DNA of 54,975 nucleotides, taken from the NCBI GenBank assembly GCA_900552475.1, contig USAC01000004.1:1-54975 (forward strand), written 5' to 3'. This document shows, piece by piece, positions 44,150 to 52,201 of this stretch; position 1 is the stretch's first letter, and the number at the start of each line of letters is the position of its first letter. The stretch is from an uncultured Eubacteriales bacterium. Lineage in GTDB: Bacteria > Bacillota > Clostridia > Oscillospirales > Oscillospiraceae. The notes below the pieces were generated by a model, which had not been told where the DNA came from, did no database searches, and worked only from the letters and a program-made list of their open reading frames with translations. The position numbers and the translations under genes are program-made.

Positions 44150-45415
44150 ATGAAAGGAATCTATAACCCGAAAAAGCTCACGACCGACCGCGAACGCTTC
44201 CATAAGATCCGCGTGCTGAATATCGGAGCCGGTGCGGTCGGCTCGGCGGCGGTGGAGCACGAGGCCAAGCTCTGCCTGTCGCTCGATGTGATCGACGACG
44301 ACCGCTTCGAGCCGGACAACGCCGCCAAGCGCAGTTGCCTTGTCCGTACGCCCGAGGACGACGGCAGCAACAAGGCTCTTTGTCTCGGGCACCGCGTGCA
44401 GCCGCTGCTCGACGACGGCTGCACGGCAAACGGCATCGATGCGAATCTCCGTCTGCTCGGCCCCGAGGCGCTCGCGGACTACGATGTGATCGTCTGCGCG
44501 GTGGACAACAACGCCGCGAAGGTGCTGCTCAACGAACTGGTGCGCCGTCTGCCCGAGGAGCGCCGCCCCGTCGTCATCATGGACGGCACGCACGGCGAGA
44601 TGGCGCAGAGCGTCATGCTCGATAACCGCGACTTCTGTCTGCGCTGTCTGATGGATGAGAGCTGGATGAAGGACGCGAGCGTGCGCACCTCGTGCACCGG
44701 CCCGCGCGTCCACCGCCCGGGCGACCACGCCGAGCACACCACGACCTCGGATCTCGCGAGCTCCATGGCCGCGCACCTCAGCTGTGAGCAGCTGCGCGCT
44801 TACGTCTCGGGCGAGGGCGCGGCGATGAACAAGCGCCTGACCTACACGGTCTATCCCCAGCTTGCGCTCGACGAGAGCCGCCCGCTGCGCGATCCGGGCT
44901 GCCCCGGCTGCCGCATCGGCCCGCCGAAGAACCTGCGCTGGCTGCGCGGAACGGTGCTGGAGGTGACGCTCGGCGAGGCGCTGGAGCAGCTGCGCGAAGC
45001 GCTCGGCACGGACGACTTCGAGCTGATGGCACACCGGTTAAGTCTGCCGGGCGCAATGTTCACGGGCTTTATCACGGACGGCGTCTGCCACTGCTGCGGA
45101 GAGCCTATCCGCGTCATGCGCCACGAGGGGCGCACGTCGCTGAGCGACCTGCGCTGCCCGGACTGCACGGCGAAGGGCCTTCCCGCGCAGATCGGCGAGC
45201 GCTTCACGGGCGAGAAGATGGTCTACGGCTTTTCGCCCGCGAGCGAAGCGGAGCTGAAGGCGCTTACGCTCTTCGAACTCGGCTATCCGCTCGGCGCGCA
45301 CATCGACGTGCTGCAGCGCGGGGACGCACTCGACATCACGGATGCGTGCGTGACAAAGACGGTGTTCGCCTTCGACGGCGACCACGAGCAGATGCACAGA
45401 GTCACCCGGCTCTGA
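44150..45415 (+). CDS. E1-like ThiF-family adenylyltransferase
   Basis: A 421-residue protein from ATG 44150 (GAGGAAAGGA upstream; ATG 44126 overlaps the previous stop and is less likely). Motifs in order: the nucleotide loop NIGAGAVGSAA (~24-34), the adenylation Arg61 in NAAKR, the DGSNK Lys75, CAVDNNAAKVLLNEL (~116-130, Asp-Asn), zinc pair CLRC (163-166), Cys182 in VRTSCTG as the candidate thioester Cys, a crossover stretch (TTTSDLASSMAAH) and the second zinc pair CPGC (251-254). A C-terminal extension (310-421) carries an extra Cys cluster (CHCC, CPDC), which ThiF lacks. It should adenylate the UBL C-terminus. Confidence 0.9.
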   Translation: MKGIYNPKKLTTDRERFHKIRVLNIGAGAVGSAAVEHEAKLCLSLDVIDDDRFEPDNAAKRSCLVRTPEDDGSNKALCLGHRVQPLLDDGCTANGIDANLRLLGPEALADYDVIVCAVDNNAAKVLLNELVRRLPEERRPVVIMDGTHGEMAQSVMLDNRDFCLRCLMDESWMKDASVRTSCTGPRVHRPGDHAEHTTTSDLASSMAAHLSCEQLRAYVSGEGAAMNKRLTYTVYPQLALDESRPLRDPGCPGCRIGPPKNLRWLRGTVLEVTLGEALEQLREALGTDDFELMAHRLSLPGAMFTGFITDGVCHCCGEPIRVMRHEGRTSLSDLRCPDCTAKGLPAQIGERFTGEKMVYGFSPASEAELKALTLFELGYPLGAHIDVLQRGDALDITDACVTKTVFAFDGDHEQMHRVTRL

Positions 45416-45434
45416 CGGACAAGGAGGAGACAAC

Positions 45435-46064
45435 ATGGTCTATACCGGAACCTATATCGACGAAAACGGCGTCGGACACGAGATTTCTCTGACGGAGGAG
45501 GACTCGATCGAGGCGCTGAAGAACGACCGCGACGCGCTGCTGCGCCGCTACAACACCCAGCGCGTGACCGTGCGTCAGGTCAAGGCGCAGGAGGGCGAGG
45601 CGATGCGTTTTCAGCTGACGCTGCACGCGCCGACGCACTATCTGACAAGCGAGGATGACACCGAGCCCAAGCCCTGCGACGAGATGACCTGTACGCTCGT
45701 GTGTATGCCCGGCTACCCCATCACGCCGATGAAAGCGGGCTACGCGCCGGACCGCCACCTCGCAAGCCCGAACGTGGGCCGCAGCGGCTGGGCCTGCATC
45801 GACGAGTGGAAGGTTGGCGTGAGCTCCATGCTGACCGTGGGCGACAAGCTCCTGCACGACATGATCCACGACCCGAGCGTCACGCGCTATGACAGCGTGG
45901 CCAACAGCGACGTGGTCGCCTGGCACAAGCGCGGCGTCGAACGCGGCGCGTTCCCCACCATCGCGCCGAAGGAGCTCTGGGCGCCCGAAATCCCGCCGCT
46001 GCCGCGCCGCCGCGCGGTGGTCACGCCGCCCCCGCTGCCGCGCCGCCGCACGGCGAGAAGCTGA
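45435..46064 (+). CDS. E2-like ubiquitin-conjugating enzyme
   Basis: A 209-residue protein. Residues ~55-160 carry the UBC pattern: MRFQLTLHAPTHYL, GYPITPMKAGY, then LASPNVGRSGWACIDEWKVG and MLTVGDKLLHDMIHDPSV. Compared with E2 enzymes the YP..P, the (H)PN-V, G-x-x-C-I-D and DP motifs are all in order, with Cys121 as the catalytic Cys and Asn113 as the oxyanion Asn (His of HPN is Ser here). The C-terminus is a Pro/Arg tail (LPRRRAVVTPPPLPRRR). It lies 19 bases after the E1 gene. Confidence 0.85.
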   Translation: MVYTGTYIDENGVGHEISLTEEDSIEALKNDRDALLRRYNTQRVTVRQVKAQEGEAMRFQLTLHAPTHYLTSEDDTEPKPCDEMTCTLVCMPGYPITPMKAGYAPDRHLASPNVGRSGWACIDEWKVGVSSMLTVGDKLLHDMIHDPSVTRYDSVANSDVVAWHKRGVERGAFPTIAPKELWAPEIPPLPRRRAVVTPPPLPRRRTARS

Positions 46065-46075
46065 GGAGGTGCGCC

Positions 46076-46954
46076 ATGACCTATACCTACACGCAGGCGC
46101 CGCCCATCCCGAAGCACCGCCCGCAGGAGCCGAAGAAGTACCCGACGCTCTCCATTAAAAAAGTCTGCGCGATGATCGAGGAGCGCTGCGGCAGCGTCCG
46201 CATCACCGAGCGCCACGGCAGGGAGTGCGGCAACTACGCCGTCATCCTGCCCGAGGCCATGCAGGAGCTGACGAGCATCATCTCCTACCGCCGCCGCTCG
46301 CCCATGAACGTCAATGAGCAGAAGTTCGGCGGCTACGGACACTTTCTGCGCAACCCCGCCGGCGGCATGATCGCCGTCATCAAGCACTTCATCGAGGTGC
46401 CGACCGTCAATCGCACCCCCGTCAGCGCAGGGAACCTCGGCCCGAACGGCGAGCTGAACCCGGCGCTCGACTTCCTCGAGTACGTCCGCGCGGAGTTTTT
46501 CCGCACGGAGAAGCAGTTCAACACCGATGCCTACGGCTGCGAGGTCGACCCGTTTCTGGAGCTGTGCGGCGGGTCGGAGTTCGTGATGGAGTGCCACACG
46601 CACCCGGATCTCGGCGTGTTCTGGTCGGCGGCCGACCGCCGCAGCGGCTCGCACCGCGCGGGCAACAAGCCGCTCTGCATCTTCGTGTGCGACCCGGTGC
46701 GCGGCGAGATGCTCTGCAGCATGGGGCGCAGCTTTGAGGACGCGCAGGTGCTTGTCTATGAGCGCGCGGCGCAGAGCGCGGAGAGCAGTGATCTCCCGCT
46801 GTCCCCGGCGGGCGAGCTGACGCGTCTGGCAGGCGCGTGCCTGCGCACGCGCGGCTATGAGGGGAGCCTGCGCATGCATGCGACGCTGCGCGGGCGGACG
46901 TGCCTGAAGCTGCGTCTCGTCATGCCGAAGGGCAGACGGGAGGGGCAGCCATGA
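46076..46954 (+). CDS. JAMM/MPN-domain metallopeptidase (JAB-like)
   Basis: A 292-residue protein with a perfect JAMM zinc motif: H174-T-H176-P-x6-S184-x2-D187 (ECHTHPDLGVFWSAAD). E107 (HFIEVPT) is the candidate upstream Glu. In bacterial UBL operons this family trims the UBL tail or removes it from targets. Residues 1-60 and ~205-292 are extra; they may recognise the UBL or E2. It lies 11 bases after the E2 gene and overlaps the transglutaminase-like gene by four bases. Confidence 0.9.
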   Translation: MTYTYTQAPPIPKHRPQEPKKYPTLSIKKVCAMIEERCGSVRITERHGRECGNYAVILPEAMQELTSIISYRRRSPMNVNEQKFGGYGHFLRNPAGGMIAVIKHFIEVPTVNRTPVSAGNLGPNGELNPALDFLEYVRAEFFRTEKQFNTDAYGCEVDPFLELCGGSEFVMECHTHPDLGVFWSAADRRSGSHRAGNKPLCIFVCDPVRGEMLCSMGRSFEDAQVLVYERAAQSAESSDLPLSPAGELTRLAGACLRTRGYEGSLRMHATLRGRTCLKLRLVMPKGRREGQP

Positions 46955-47709
46955 GCACCGCGCCGGAGCGGTTCGGGAGCAGCTTTTACCGGGGCCTCCT
47001 GCCGGCGGCGGAGCAGGGACTCTACGATGCCATGCTCACCCGCTTCGAGGGCGGGGACTACAGCGGGAAACTGCGTCTGCGCACCGGGGAGAGCGAGGCC
47101 GTCTTCCGGGCGTACAGCGCTCTGCGCGATGACCACCCGGAGCTGTTCTGGCTCGGCGGGCGGTGCGCGTTCACACCGCAGACCGGCGATATGCGCTGCG
47201 CGGTGCTCTATACGCCCGACCAGATCGGGCGCATCCGCTATCAGCTGCGCCGCTGCCTGTTCCAGCTCGTGCGCGGGACGGCGGGGCTGCCGCCGGTCGA
47301 GCGCGAGATCCTCGTCTATGAGCGCATCGCCCGCCGCCTGACCTATATCAACAACGGCGACGTGCGCGATCACAACATCGTCGGGCCGGTGCTGCTGTCG
47401 GCGGGGGTGTGCGAGGGGTACAACGCCCTGCTCATGCTTGCCCTGCGCCGCGTCGGCCTCCCGTGCATCAAGGTCTACGGCGTGGGTAAGAGCGGCGGCG
47501 GACACTGCTGGTCGGTCGTGTGGCTCGAAGGCGAGCCGGTGCACTGCGACGTCACATGGGATAAGCCGTCGCGCGGCGCGGTGCGCTTTGCCTATCTCAA
47601 CCGCTCCGACTGCCAGATTGCGCGCGACCACGGGGACTTTAGACGCCCCGGTATCCCTGTCTGCCGTTCGGAGCGCTGGAACTACGACACGCTCGCCCTG
47701 AGTGGCTGA
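46951..47709 (+). CDS. Transglutaminase-like cysteine peptidase
   Basis: A 252-residue protein from ATG 46951 (ATGA overlap with the JAMM gene). The transglutaminase-core triad is visible: Cys154 in GVCEGYNALL, His185 in GGGHCWSVVWL and Asp200 in HCDVTWD. N-terminal residues 1-110 are an unassigned helical and beta part. Enzymes of this fold in bacteria are mostly peptidases or amidases; several deubiquitinase-like proteins share it, so a second UBL-processing enzyme is plausible. No signal peptide, so it acts in the cytosol. Confidence 0.88.
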   Translation: MSTAPERFGSSFYRGLLPAAEQGLYDAMLTRFEGGDYSGKLRLRTGESEAVFRAYSALRDDHPELFWLGGRCAFTPQTGDMRCAVLYTPDQIGRIRYQLRRCLFQLVRGTAGLPPVEREILVYERIARRLTYINNGDVRDHNIVGPVLLSAGVCEGYNALLMLALRRVGLPCIKVYGVGKSGGGHCWSVVWLEGEPVHCDVTWDKPSRGAVRFAYLNRSDCQIARDHGDFRRPGIPVCRSERWNYDTLALSG

Positions 47710-47725
47710 GAGAAAGGAGCTATGT

Positions 47726-48751
47726 ATGTATCAGACGATCATCCGCGATTCGGGCGGCGAGGGACTCATCCGCGTGGTGAGTGTACCCTGCGGGCCGGGG
47801 CGCGCCGTGGTGAACGGGAGCCTGCTCATCGTCCCGCCCGGGACGGTGGCCTATGCCGCCGTGAACGGTATGCTCTCGCCGCCCTACGGCCCCGGACGGC
47901 ACGAGCTCTTCACGGGGGTCGACCCCTTCTTCGTGCGCCTGCGCCACCTCATGACCCGCGGCGACGCGGGCGTCACCGTCTCGGTGTTCTTCCTCTCGAC
48001 GGAGAAGCACTGCTTCCTCCAGCTCGGGACGGGAGAGCTGCCGCTGCGCGAGCGGCGCTTCCAGATCACGCTCAAGGCCTTTGCCGCGTGCGGGCTGGCG
48101 GTGTCGATCGACGATCCCCTGCGCGTGCTGCAGCGGCTTGTGGGCAGCTACAGCACCGGCTTTTCCGAGGAGGATCTCGAGCCGTGCCTGCAGCAGCTCA
48201 TGCTTGCGCCCGTGCGCGAGGCGCTCTCGCAGGAGCTGAGCCGCTTCGACGTGACGCAGATGAACAGCCAGCTCCAGCGCCTGAGCGAGCGCGTGAGCCC
48301 GCCCGTGCGCGCGGCGTTTGCCGACTACGGCCTGCGGCTCGAGCGGCTGCAGGTCATGGCCGTGAATATCCCGGACGGCGAAATCCAGCGGCTCTATGAG
48401 CTCGAGCAGAACTACGCTGCCGGCAAGAGCCGCACCGACCTCGAGCTCGATCAGATCAAGCGCGTCTGGGACGGCAACGTCGACCGCCGCACGATCGCGG
48501 AGATGCTGCGCGGCGGTGGCGGCGGCTCCGGCGGCGCGCCGATGCTGCAGATGATGGCGATGATGCAGATGATGCCCGCTCTGCGCGAACAGATGCAGTC
48601 CATGCTGCAGCGCTCCGGCCCCGCGGACGGAAGCGGGACAAACCGGACACCACCGCCGCCCATGCCCCCGCGCACACGCCGCTGCCCCGACTGCGGCGCG
48701 GCGCTCGAACGGGACGCGCACACCTGCCCGCACTGCGGGCGGCGTTTTTGA
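47726..48751 (+). CDS. SPFH-domain / YdjI-like protein with C-terminal zinc ribbon
   Basis: A 341-residue protein from ATG 47726 (AAAGGAGC upstream). An N-terminal SPFH-like core (SVPCGPGRAVVNGSLLIVPPG, ITLKAFAACGLAVSIDDPLR, LQVMAVNIPDGEIQRLYELE) is followed by a Gly-rich linker, a Met-rich stretch (MLQMMAMMQMMPALREQM) and a double-Cys zinc ribbon (CPDCGAAL, CPHCGRRF). The arrangement is that of the YdjI/virion-core-protein family, which binds membranes and recruits partners. In the UBL system it may supply a membrane platform (inference). Confidence 0.85.
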   Translation: MYQTIIRDSGGEGLIRVVSVPCGPGRAVVNGSLLIVPPGTVAYAAVNGMLSPPYGPGRHELFTGVDPFFVRLRHLMTRGDAGVTVSVFFLSTEKHCFLQLGTGELPLRERRFQITLKAFAACGLAVSIDDPLRVLQRLVGSYSTGFSEEDLEPCLQQLMLAPVREALSQELSRFDVTQMNSQLQRLSERVSPPVRAAFADYGLRLERLQVMAVNIPDGEIQRLYELEQNYAAGKSRTDLELDQIKRVWDGNVDRRTIAEMLRGGGGGSGGAPMLQMMAMMQMMPALREQMQSMLQRSGPADGSGTNRTPPPPMPPRTRRCPDCGAALERDAHTCPHCGRRF

Positions 48752-48766
48752 GAAAGGATGGCTGAC

Positions 48767-49219
48767 ATGAATCGAGTTTCTACAGGGAGCCTGCTGGCGA
48801 TGATCGGCGTGGTGCTGCTGCCGCAGCTGCTGTTTTTCTGGCTCGCGCCGCAGGACGCGGCGGCGCGCTGGGCGGTGTATATCGTGGGGACGGTGCTCAC
48901 GTTTCTGCTGACGTGCATGTCCTTCGGCGTCTGCTGGTATGTGGGCGTACGCCGGGGCGCAGCGATGGCCGCCGTCTCGGGCGTGTTTGACGCGGCGGTG
49001 GTTGGCGTATGTGCGGCGCTGCTTGCTTCGGACGCGAGCGTGCGGACGGCGCTATTCTCGCTGGGCGCGCTGGTGCTGCTCTACATCATCTGCGCCGCGC
49101 CGCTCACGACGGGGCTGGAGGAGCAGGAGCCGGGCGGACCCCGCCCCGCGCCGGATCCCGCGGAGCAGACGCTCCCGCCCTGCGGTGGCAGTGTGCCCCT
49201 GCCGCCCCGGCGGCGATAA
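48767..49219 (+). CDS. Four-helix integral membrane protein
   Basis: A 150-residue protein with four hydrophobic segments (LLAMIGVVLLPQLLFFWL, AVYIVGTVLTFLLTCMSFGV, AAVSGVFDAAVVGVCAALLA and TALFSLGALVLLYIICAAPL) and a Pro-rich cytosolic tail (PDPAEQTLPPCGGSVPLPPR). ATG 48767 is preferred to 48758, which overlaps the AAAGGA site. No family recognised; a membrane partner of the SPFH protein is possible. Confidence 0.75.
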   Translation: MNRVSTGSLLAMIGVVLLPQLLFFWLAPQDAAARWAVYIVGTVLTFLLTCMSFGVCWYVGVRRGAAMAAVSGVFDAAVVGVCAALLASDASVRTALFSLGALVLLYIICAAPLTTGLEEQEPGGPRPAPDPAEQTLPPCGGSVPLPPRRR

Positions 49220-49248
49220 CGCTTTGAACAGGAGAGGAGGAGAGCGGC

Positions 49249-49890
49249 ATGGATCAGATCTGTCCGCGCTGCGGCTGCCGCAGCTTTCACTATAACCGCA
49301 GCCGCATGCGCGTCGAGTGCGACGCCTGCGGCCACGCGCTGACCGACCCGCAGGAGCTGCAGCTGCAGCGGCAGGACGACCGGAATTTCCAGCAGGCCTG
49401 CGAGCATCTGCGCGCCGGGAACTGGCAGCAGGCAGCGGGACTGCTGCTGCCGCTGATGGAGCGCCGCCCGGTGGACCGGCGGCTGTATCTGGCGGCCTTT
49501 CGCGCCGCGACGAAGGACTATCAGGATCTCGAGGCGCCCGCGCCGCTGCGCATGATGGCGATCGACGCATGGGACAAGCTTGTGCGTCTCGGCGGTCTGA
49601 GCGGTGAGATGGTGCGCTACGGCATGCGCCGCCGCGAGAAGTACCGCGAGAAATACCGCGCGCAGAGGCAGGCGTTCCTGCTGCTTGCGGCGGTGGCGGC
49701 GGGGATGTTCTTTGGCTGCATCTTCGCCGTTGCGGACGACAGCCCGCTGGGGGCCCTGGTGTTCCTCGCAATGGGCATCTACGCCGCGTACAAAGCCGGG
49801 CGCATCCGCCCGAGCCCCGCGCTGCGCGACTACGCGGCGGGCAAGGGCGGCGACCGGGAGAATCCGTTTACCTGGGAGAGAAACAGATGA
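49249..49890 (+). CDS. Zinc-ribbon, helical membrane protein
   Basis: A 213-residue protein: an N-terminal zinc ribbon (CPRCGCRSFHYNRS, CDACGHAL), a helical, perhaps TPR-like middle (FQQACEHLRAGNWQQAAGLL), then two hydrophobic segments (AFLLLAAVAAGMFFGCIFAV and PLGALVFLAMGIYAAYKAG) near residues 140-185. It overlaps the PP2C gene by four bases. No family assigned. The zinc ribbon resembles those of proteins that join kinases or proteases in bacterial signalling complexes. Confidence 0.75.
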   Translation: MDQICPRCGCRSFHYNRSRMRVECDACGHALTDPQELQLQRQDDRNFQQACEHLRAGNWQQAAGLLLPLMERRPVDRRLYLAAFRAATKDYQDLEAPAPLRMMAIDAWDKLVRLGGLSGEMVRYGMRRREKYREKYRAQRQAFLLLAAVAAGMFFGCIFAVADDSPLGALVFLAMGIYAAYKAGRIRPSPALRDYAAGKGGDRENPFTWERNR

Positions 49891-50666
49891 GTGTGTCATA
49901 CCGCGCGCAGACGGCGCGCGTGACCGGCGCGCGGCATGTGCGCGCGGGGGAGATGTGTCAGGACGCGGCGCTGTGCGGCGTGCGCGGGGAGCTGGCCTTT
50001 TACGGGCTCGCCGACGGGCAGTCCGGCGCGCGCTTCGGTCTGGAGGGCGCGCAGGCGGCGCTCACGGTGATCCGGGACTATATCGGGCGGCGGGGGCTGA
50101 CGCTCCTCGCGTCCTATGTCTACACGGACGAGATCCAGTATGAGCTGGCGCAGCTGCTGCGGCGGGAGCTGCGGCGGCTGAGCCGCCTGCGCGGCGCGGC
50201 GGAGACCGATTTCGGCTCGACGGCGGTGGTGTTCGCTGTCTGCCGCCGGACGGGGCGGTATATGACGGTGCACCTCGGCGACGGGGCGATCCTCGGCGTG
50301 AAGGGTGAGGGTACGCCGCAGCTCATCAGTGCGCCGGAAAACGGCGTCACCGCACAGTATACATGGCTCACGACGTCGGACGGGGCGTTGGGGCATCTGC
50401 GCGTCGCCTTCGGGCGGAGCGCGCCGTGGCGGCGCGTCGTGCTCGTGACGGACGGGGCGAGGGCGATCTGCTGCGGGCGGAACATCCCGCTGCGCGCGCG
50501 GGAGCTGCTGGCGCGCGGGGGCGCGGCAGAGGTGCTCGCGGCCGTGCGTGAAAGCCGCCCGGAGGACGACGCGAGCTGCATCGTCCTCGACCGTGCCCCG
50601 TTGGAGGAAAACGCGCCGCGGAAATGTGCCGCGCCCGCTTGCGAAATAGCGTCGAATCTGGTATAA
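49887..50666 (+). CDS. PP2C-family protein phosphatase
   Basis: A 259-residue protein with PP2C marks: MCQDAALC, GLADGQSGARFGLEGAQ (Asp-Gly), FGSTAVVFAVC, HLGDGAILGVK, VLVTDGARAI and PEDDASCIVLD (metal Asp). The metal-binding Asp are present but the DGMGG form is DGQSG, a divergent branch. It is a natural partner to the kinase at 52202. No transmembrane segment. Confidence 0.88.
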   Translation: MSVSYRAQTARVTGARHVRAGEMCQDAALCGVRGELAFYGLADGQSGARFGLEGAQAALTVIRDYIGRRGLTLLASYVYTDEIQYELAQLLRRELRRLSRLRGAAETDFGSTAVVFAVCRRTGRYMTVHLGDGAILGVKGEGTPQLISAPENGVTAQYTWLTTSDGALGHLRVAFGRSAPWRRVVLVTDGARAICCGRNIPLRARELLARGGAAEVLAAVRESRPEDDASCIVLDRAPLEENAPRKCAAPACEIASNLV

Positions 50667-50667
50667 T
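50639..50667 (+). promoter_or_regulatory. Strong internal sigma-A promoter with extended -10
   Basis: TTGCGA (50639-50644), 17-base spacer, TGGTATAAT with a perfect TATAAT (50662-50667) and TGn extension. It overlaps the end of the PP2C gene and lies 63 bases before the next gene, so the kinase arm can be expressed separately from the E1-E2 arm. Confidence 0.85.
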
Positions 50668-50729
50668 CCAACCACTGTCAACGATCGTCAGCTCCGGCTA
50701 ACCGGCGGCGGATGGAGGGAGGATGCACC

Positions 50730-51815
50730 ATGAACGAAAATTATACGCAAGCGGCCAACAGCCGCTGCTTCGGCCTTGTCGACAGCACGCTCGAAGAGAT
50801 CTGGGCGGACATCGGGCGCACGCCCGAGGACACGGAAGCGGCGCTCTGGAAGCGCAAGCTCCAGAGGATCGCCGCGCAGTATGTGCTATCGAGCCGCTTC
50901 GCGCTCATGCGCATCCTCTGTGAGCGCGCCGGGGGCGGCGAGACGGGCTTCACCGCCGCGCTCGAGGGGGAGACGCTGACGTTTCCGGACATCACCGCGC
51001 AGCACGCGCAGAATTTGACCGAGCGGGAACTGCAGGACTATGAGCGCCTGCTCGTGGACATCGCCGCCCGTCAGGCGGAGACGGAGAGAGCGCGCAGCCG
51101 CGCACTCATCGGCCGCGCGCTCACGGCGGGGGAGGGGAAGAACCTCCTCCTCACGCGCGACGAAGCGTTTGCGCTGGGGCACACGCTGGGCTTTTCGCTC
51201 GCGGAGATGCAGTGGTTCCTGCTGCGCACGCTCGACACGGAGGACGGCCTGCGCTATCACGCATCCGGCGACCTCATCGAGACGTTCGGCTTCGTGACCG
51301 GGATGGGAGAGAAGTCCGTCGCCGCGCTCAAGGCGCGCTGCGCGCGGATGCTCGCGGATATCCCCAAGGCCGAATGCGATGGGCGCGAGGGGGACTGGAC
51401 GCGCGCGGCGGGCGCGTCGCTGCCGCAGATAGCGGCGTCGTGGCCCGTCGAGGAGAGGGAGGAGCGCTTCCTCGCGTGGATGCGCGAGCAGGCACCATAT
51501 CTCGACCGGCCGTCGCGCAGCGCGCTGCGCATCTACCGCAACCTCGCGGTCTACGCGTGGCACATCGCCGCCGAGGAGGAGAGCGCGCCGATCGAGTCGG
51601 ACTTTCTCCCCTGCATCCGCGAGCTTGTTTCGCAGCCTGAGGAGGACGAGCGGACGGTGGCCGCGCTCTATGTAAACGGCGCGATTTCCGCCAAGAAGTG
51701 CCGCGCCGTCGCGGGCGACATTCTGCTCGACAACCTCAACCGCAGCTTTTCCGACCAGACGGACAAGGCCAAGGCCTACCATGTGATCGCGCCGTGCGGC
51801 CCGACGGACAGATGA
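50730..51815 (+). CDS. Helical protein of unknown function, C-terminus probably lost to a frameshift
   Basis: A 361-residue protein from ATG 50730 (GGAGGGAGG upstream). It is almost all helical; a stretch (LTRDEAFALGHTLGFSLAEM, then QWFLLRTLD) resembles small helical adaptor modules. I do not recognise a family. The last residues KAYHVIAPCGPTDR end in a stop, but a one-base change near 51790 would join it to the next frame and give a continuous, natural-looking KAYHVIA..VRPDGQMTVSGG. See the finding on this. No catalytic motif seen. Confidence 0.75.
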   Translation: MNENYTQAANSRCFGLVDSTLEEIWADIGRTPEDTEAALWKRKLQRIAAQYVLSSRFALMRILCERAGGGETGFTAALEGETLTFPDITAQHAQNLTERELQDYERLLVDIAARQAETERARSRALIGRALTAGEGKNLLLTRDEAFALGHTLGFSLAEMQWFLLRTLDTEDGLRYHASGDLIETFGFVTGMGEKSVAALKARCARMLADIPKAECDGREGDWTRAAGASLPQIAASWPVEEREERFLAWMREQAPYLDRPSRSALRIYRNLAVYAWHIAAEEESAPIESDFLPCIRELVSQPEEDERTVAALYVNGAISAKKCRAVAGDILLDNLNRSFSDQTDKAKAYHVIAPCGPTDR

Positions 51816-52174
51816 CCGTCTCCGGCGGTATCAACGCCAGCCGCACGCGCGTGCAGGATCTGCTCGCGGGGAAGGCGGAGGTCGAAAAGAGCGACATGCT
51901 GTATCTGCTGTGGTTCACGGTGGGGCTCTGCTGGCTCTGGAACAGCCGCCCGCGCCCGAGCGAGATCTATGACCGGCTCGCGGACTTCATCGACGCGGCG
52001 GAGATTTGCCTTGACGCGGCGATGCTCCCGCCGTTTTACCCGCCGCACCTCATCGAGCAGAGCATGCTGCTCTCGGTCGTCTATGCCGGGCGCACGGAGA
52101 GCGACACGGCGGAGATCTACGAGCAGCTCTGCAGCGCGGTGATCGAGCGGAGAAAGAGCAAGAACAGACCCTGA
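51812..52174 (+). pseudogene. 120-residue continuation of the helical protein, or a coupled small gene
   Basis: A 120-residue frame starting at ATG 51812, with ATGA overlap to the previous gene and no good ribosome site (only GACGGA). It encodes NASRTRVQDLLAGKAEVEKS and DMLYLLWFTVGLCWLWN, helical. Upstream of the ATG the frame reads AVRPDGQMTV, a protein-like sequence, so it looks like the tail of the 50730 gene after a one-base deletion. If the sequence is correct it could instead be translated by coupling. Confidence 0.6.
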
Positions 52175-52201
52175 CGCGCAGACCGGAAGGAGGCAGGCGC
52201 G

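Noticed and set aside
45889..46158. Small Arg/Pro-rich frame overlapping the E2 tail and JAMM start
   Set aside because: It is an out-of-frame reading of CG-rich codons with no start signal of its own.
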